Below are positions 63,620 to 64,000 of a DNA stretch of 64,000 nucleotides, piece after piece. The stretch is from Ruminococcus sp. AM36-2AA (GTDB lineage Bacteria; Bacillota; Clostridia; Lachnospirales; Lachnospiraceae): positions 23,145-87,144 of the forward strand of contig NZ_QTYB01000015.1 in the NCBI RefSeq assembly GCF_003461955.1. Reading direction: 5' to 3'. How positions within the stretch are numbered: position 1 is the first letter of the stretch; every line of letters starts with the position of its first letter. The notes beneath the pieces are model-generated. The model worked only from the letters and a program-made list of their open reading frames with translations. It was not told the DNA's origin and did no database searches. A program made the translations under genes and the position numbers.

Positions 63620-63691
63620 TCTTGTGTACTCACTGTCGATACTTATTTCAGTGCCTTCTTATAGTTACTTTTTCCCCCTTTCTATATTATA

Positions 63692-63717
63692 GACGATGCA
63701 AAAAGAGATTTGGTTTT
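63692..63717 (-). promoter_or_regulatory. ECF-type promoter D
   Basis: AAAACC (63717-63712), 16 bases, CGTCTATAAT from 63695 on the minus strand. Confidence 0.8.
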
Positions 63718-63753
63718 AATATTTAAAAAAAATTTTTATTTTTTTCAACATAA

Positions 63754-63797
63754 CAAAAAAGAGCCGGAAAACTTTAATTTTAAAGTTCTACCGACTC
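63754..63797 (-). terminator. tRNA-Trp terminator
   Basis: GAGTCGG...AACTTT pairs with AAAGTT...CCGGCTC, followed by six T on the minus strand, nine bases after the tRNA end. Confidence 0.85.
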
Positions 63798-63805
63798 ATT
63801 AATAG

Positions 63806-63876
63806 CAGGGGATGAGAGAATCGAACTCCCACCAAAGGTTTTGGAGACCCCTATCATACCATTTGACCAATCCCCT
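63806..63876 (-). tRNA. tRNA-Trp (anticodon CCA)
   Basis: Acceptor AGGGGAT pairs with ATCCCCT, discriminator G. Anticodon loop CTCCAAA gives CCA; the anticodon stem has two G-T pairs. T-arm GGGAG-TTCGATT-CTCTC. 71 bases; the 3' CCA is not encoded. Confidence 0.93.
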
Positions 63877-63883
63877 ATATACA

Positions 63884-63906
63884 AGAAAAAGTGGCTGTTG
63901 GCCACA
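63884..63906 (-). terminator. Short terminator-like hairpin upstream of tRNA-Trp
   Basis: GTGGC-CAACA-GCCAC followed by TTTTTCTTG on the minus strand. Only about eight bases separate it from the tRNA, too few for a promoter, so the tRNA may be made by readthrough. Confidence 0.5.
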
Positions 63907-64000
63907 AATTCTTTTACATTGTACTCTCAAAACTACATACATGCTTGTTAATCGTTAATCAAACTCTTTGAATCAATTCTTAACCTGCGTTTCTTGGTCA

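Noticed and set aside
63906..63960. 16S rRNA start (AGAGTTTGAT seen on the minus strand near 63965)
   Set aside because: The match stops after ten bases; the following CCTGGCTCAG is absent.
1..64000. Insertion sequences, integrases or phage genes
   Set aside because: No transposase, integrase or phage structural motif was seen in any frame; the repeats are short and carry no genes.

Overview
The window reads as chromosome of an anaerobic, spore-forming gut Firmicute of the Lachnospiraceae type (Blautia/Ruminococcus-like). The reasons are the gene content (pyruvate formate-lyase with its activase, glycogen branching enzyme, a GerA-type germination operon, the LysM/DUF3794 coat protein SipL), the secA-less rpmG-secE-nusG-rplK-rplA block, low-GC codon use and strong AGGAGG ribosome sites. 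Family and genus are inferred from recognition, not from a search. Nearly all genes lie on the minus strand; the plus-strand exceptions are the partial capA-like gene, a 146-residue membrane protein, plsC and ctc.

Layout: 0-12 kb holds the end of a CapA-like gene, a P-type cation ATPase behind a yybP-ykoY (manganese) riboswitch, glgB, three exported NodB-type deacetylases and a trigger-factor-like lipoprotein. 12-25 kb is housekeeping and sporulation: DUF1934, murI, a gerA-type operon whose B and C subunits are fused, a GntR regulator, ispE, sipL with a PrcB-like lipoprotein, plsC, and a GGDEF/REC/HD-GYP protein. 25-28 kb is pflA-pflB. 27.9-28.8 kb is a gene-free nest of repeats and hairpins. 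28.8-34.5 kb holds a BspA-like cell-surface gene broken by an in-frame TGA, a D,D-carboxypeptidase, and the L1/L11/NusG/SecE/L33 operon with an L1-binding-site mimic in front of both rplK and rplA. 34.7-45.8 kb is a cell-surface polymer operon: sugar-phosphate transferase, GT2, acyltransferase, a TagD-MocA fusion, two LicD proteins, a TPP enzyme and an SDR. 45.9-50.4 kb is a complete sugar or glycerophosphate-type ABC importer, followed by divergent ctc (L25).

51.6-63.7 kb is the most unusual part. It contains several zinc-ribbon membrane proteins, LemA, and two paralogous ECF sigma factors. Each sigma has an N-terminal zinc ribbon and is fused through a Gly/Ser-rich linker and one membrane segment to a large extracytoplasmic domain. 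Four minus-strand promoters in this island share the exact layout AAAACC-N16-CGTC, the classic shape of an ECF promoter. They precede the zinc-ribbon/Gly-Asn-rich protein, a 47-residue membrane peptide, a 59-residue ORF translationally coupled to the second sigma gene, and an exported protein with PPC-like and Fn3-like domains. I infer an autoregulated envelope-sensing regulon. Related 50-65 base GTCCCC palindromic repeats sit at most gene junctions of the island. The window closes with a tRNA-Trp gene on the minus strand.
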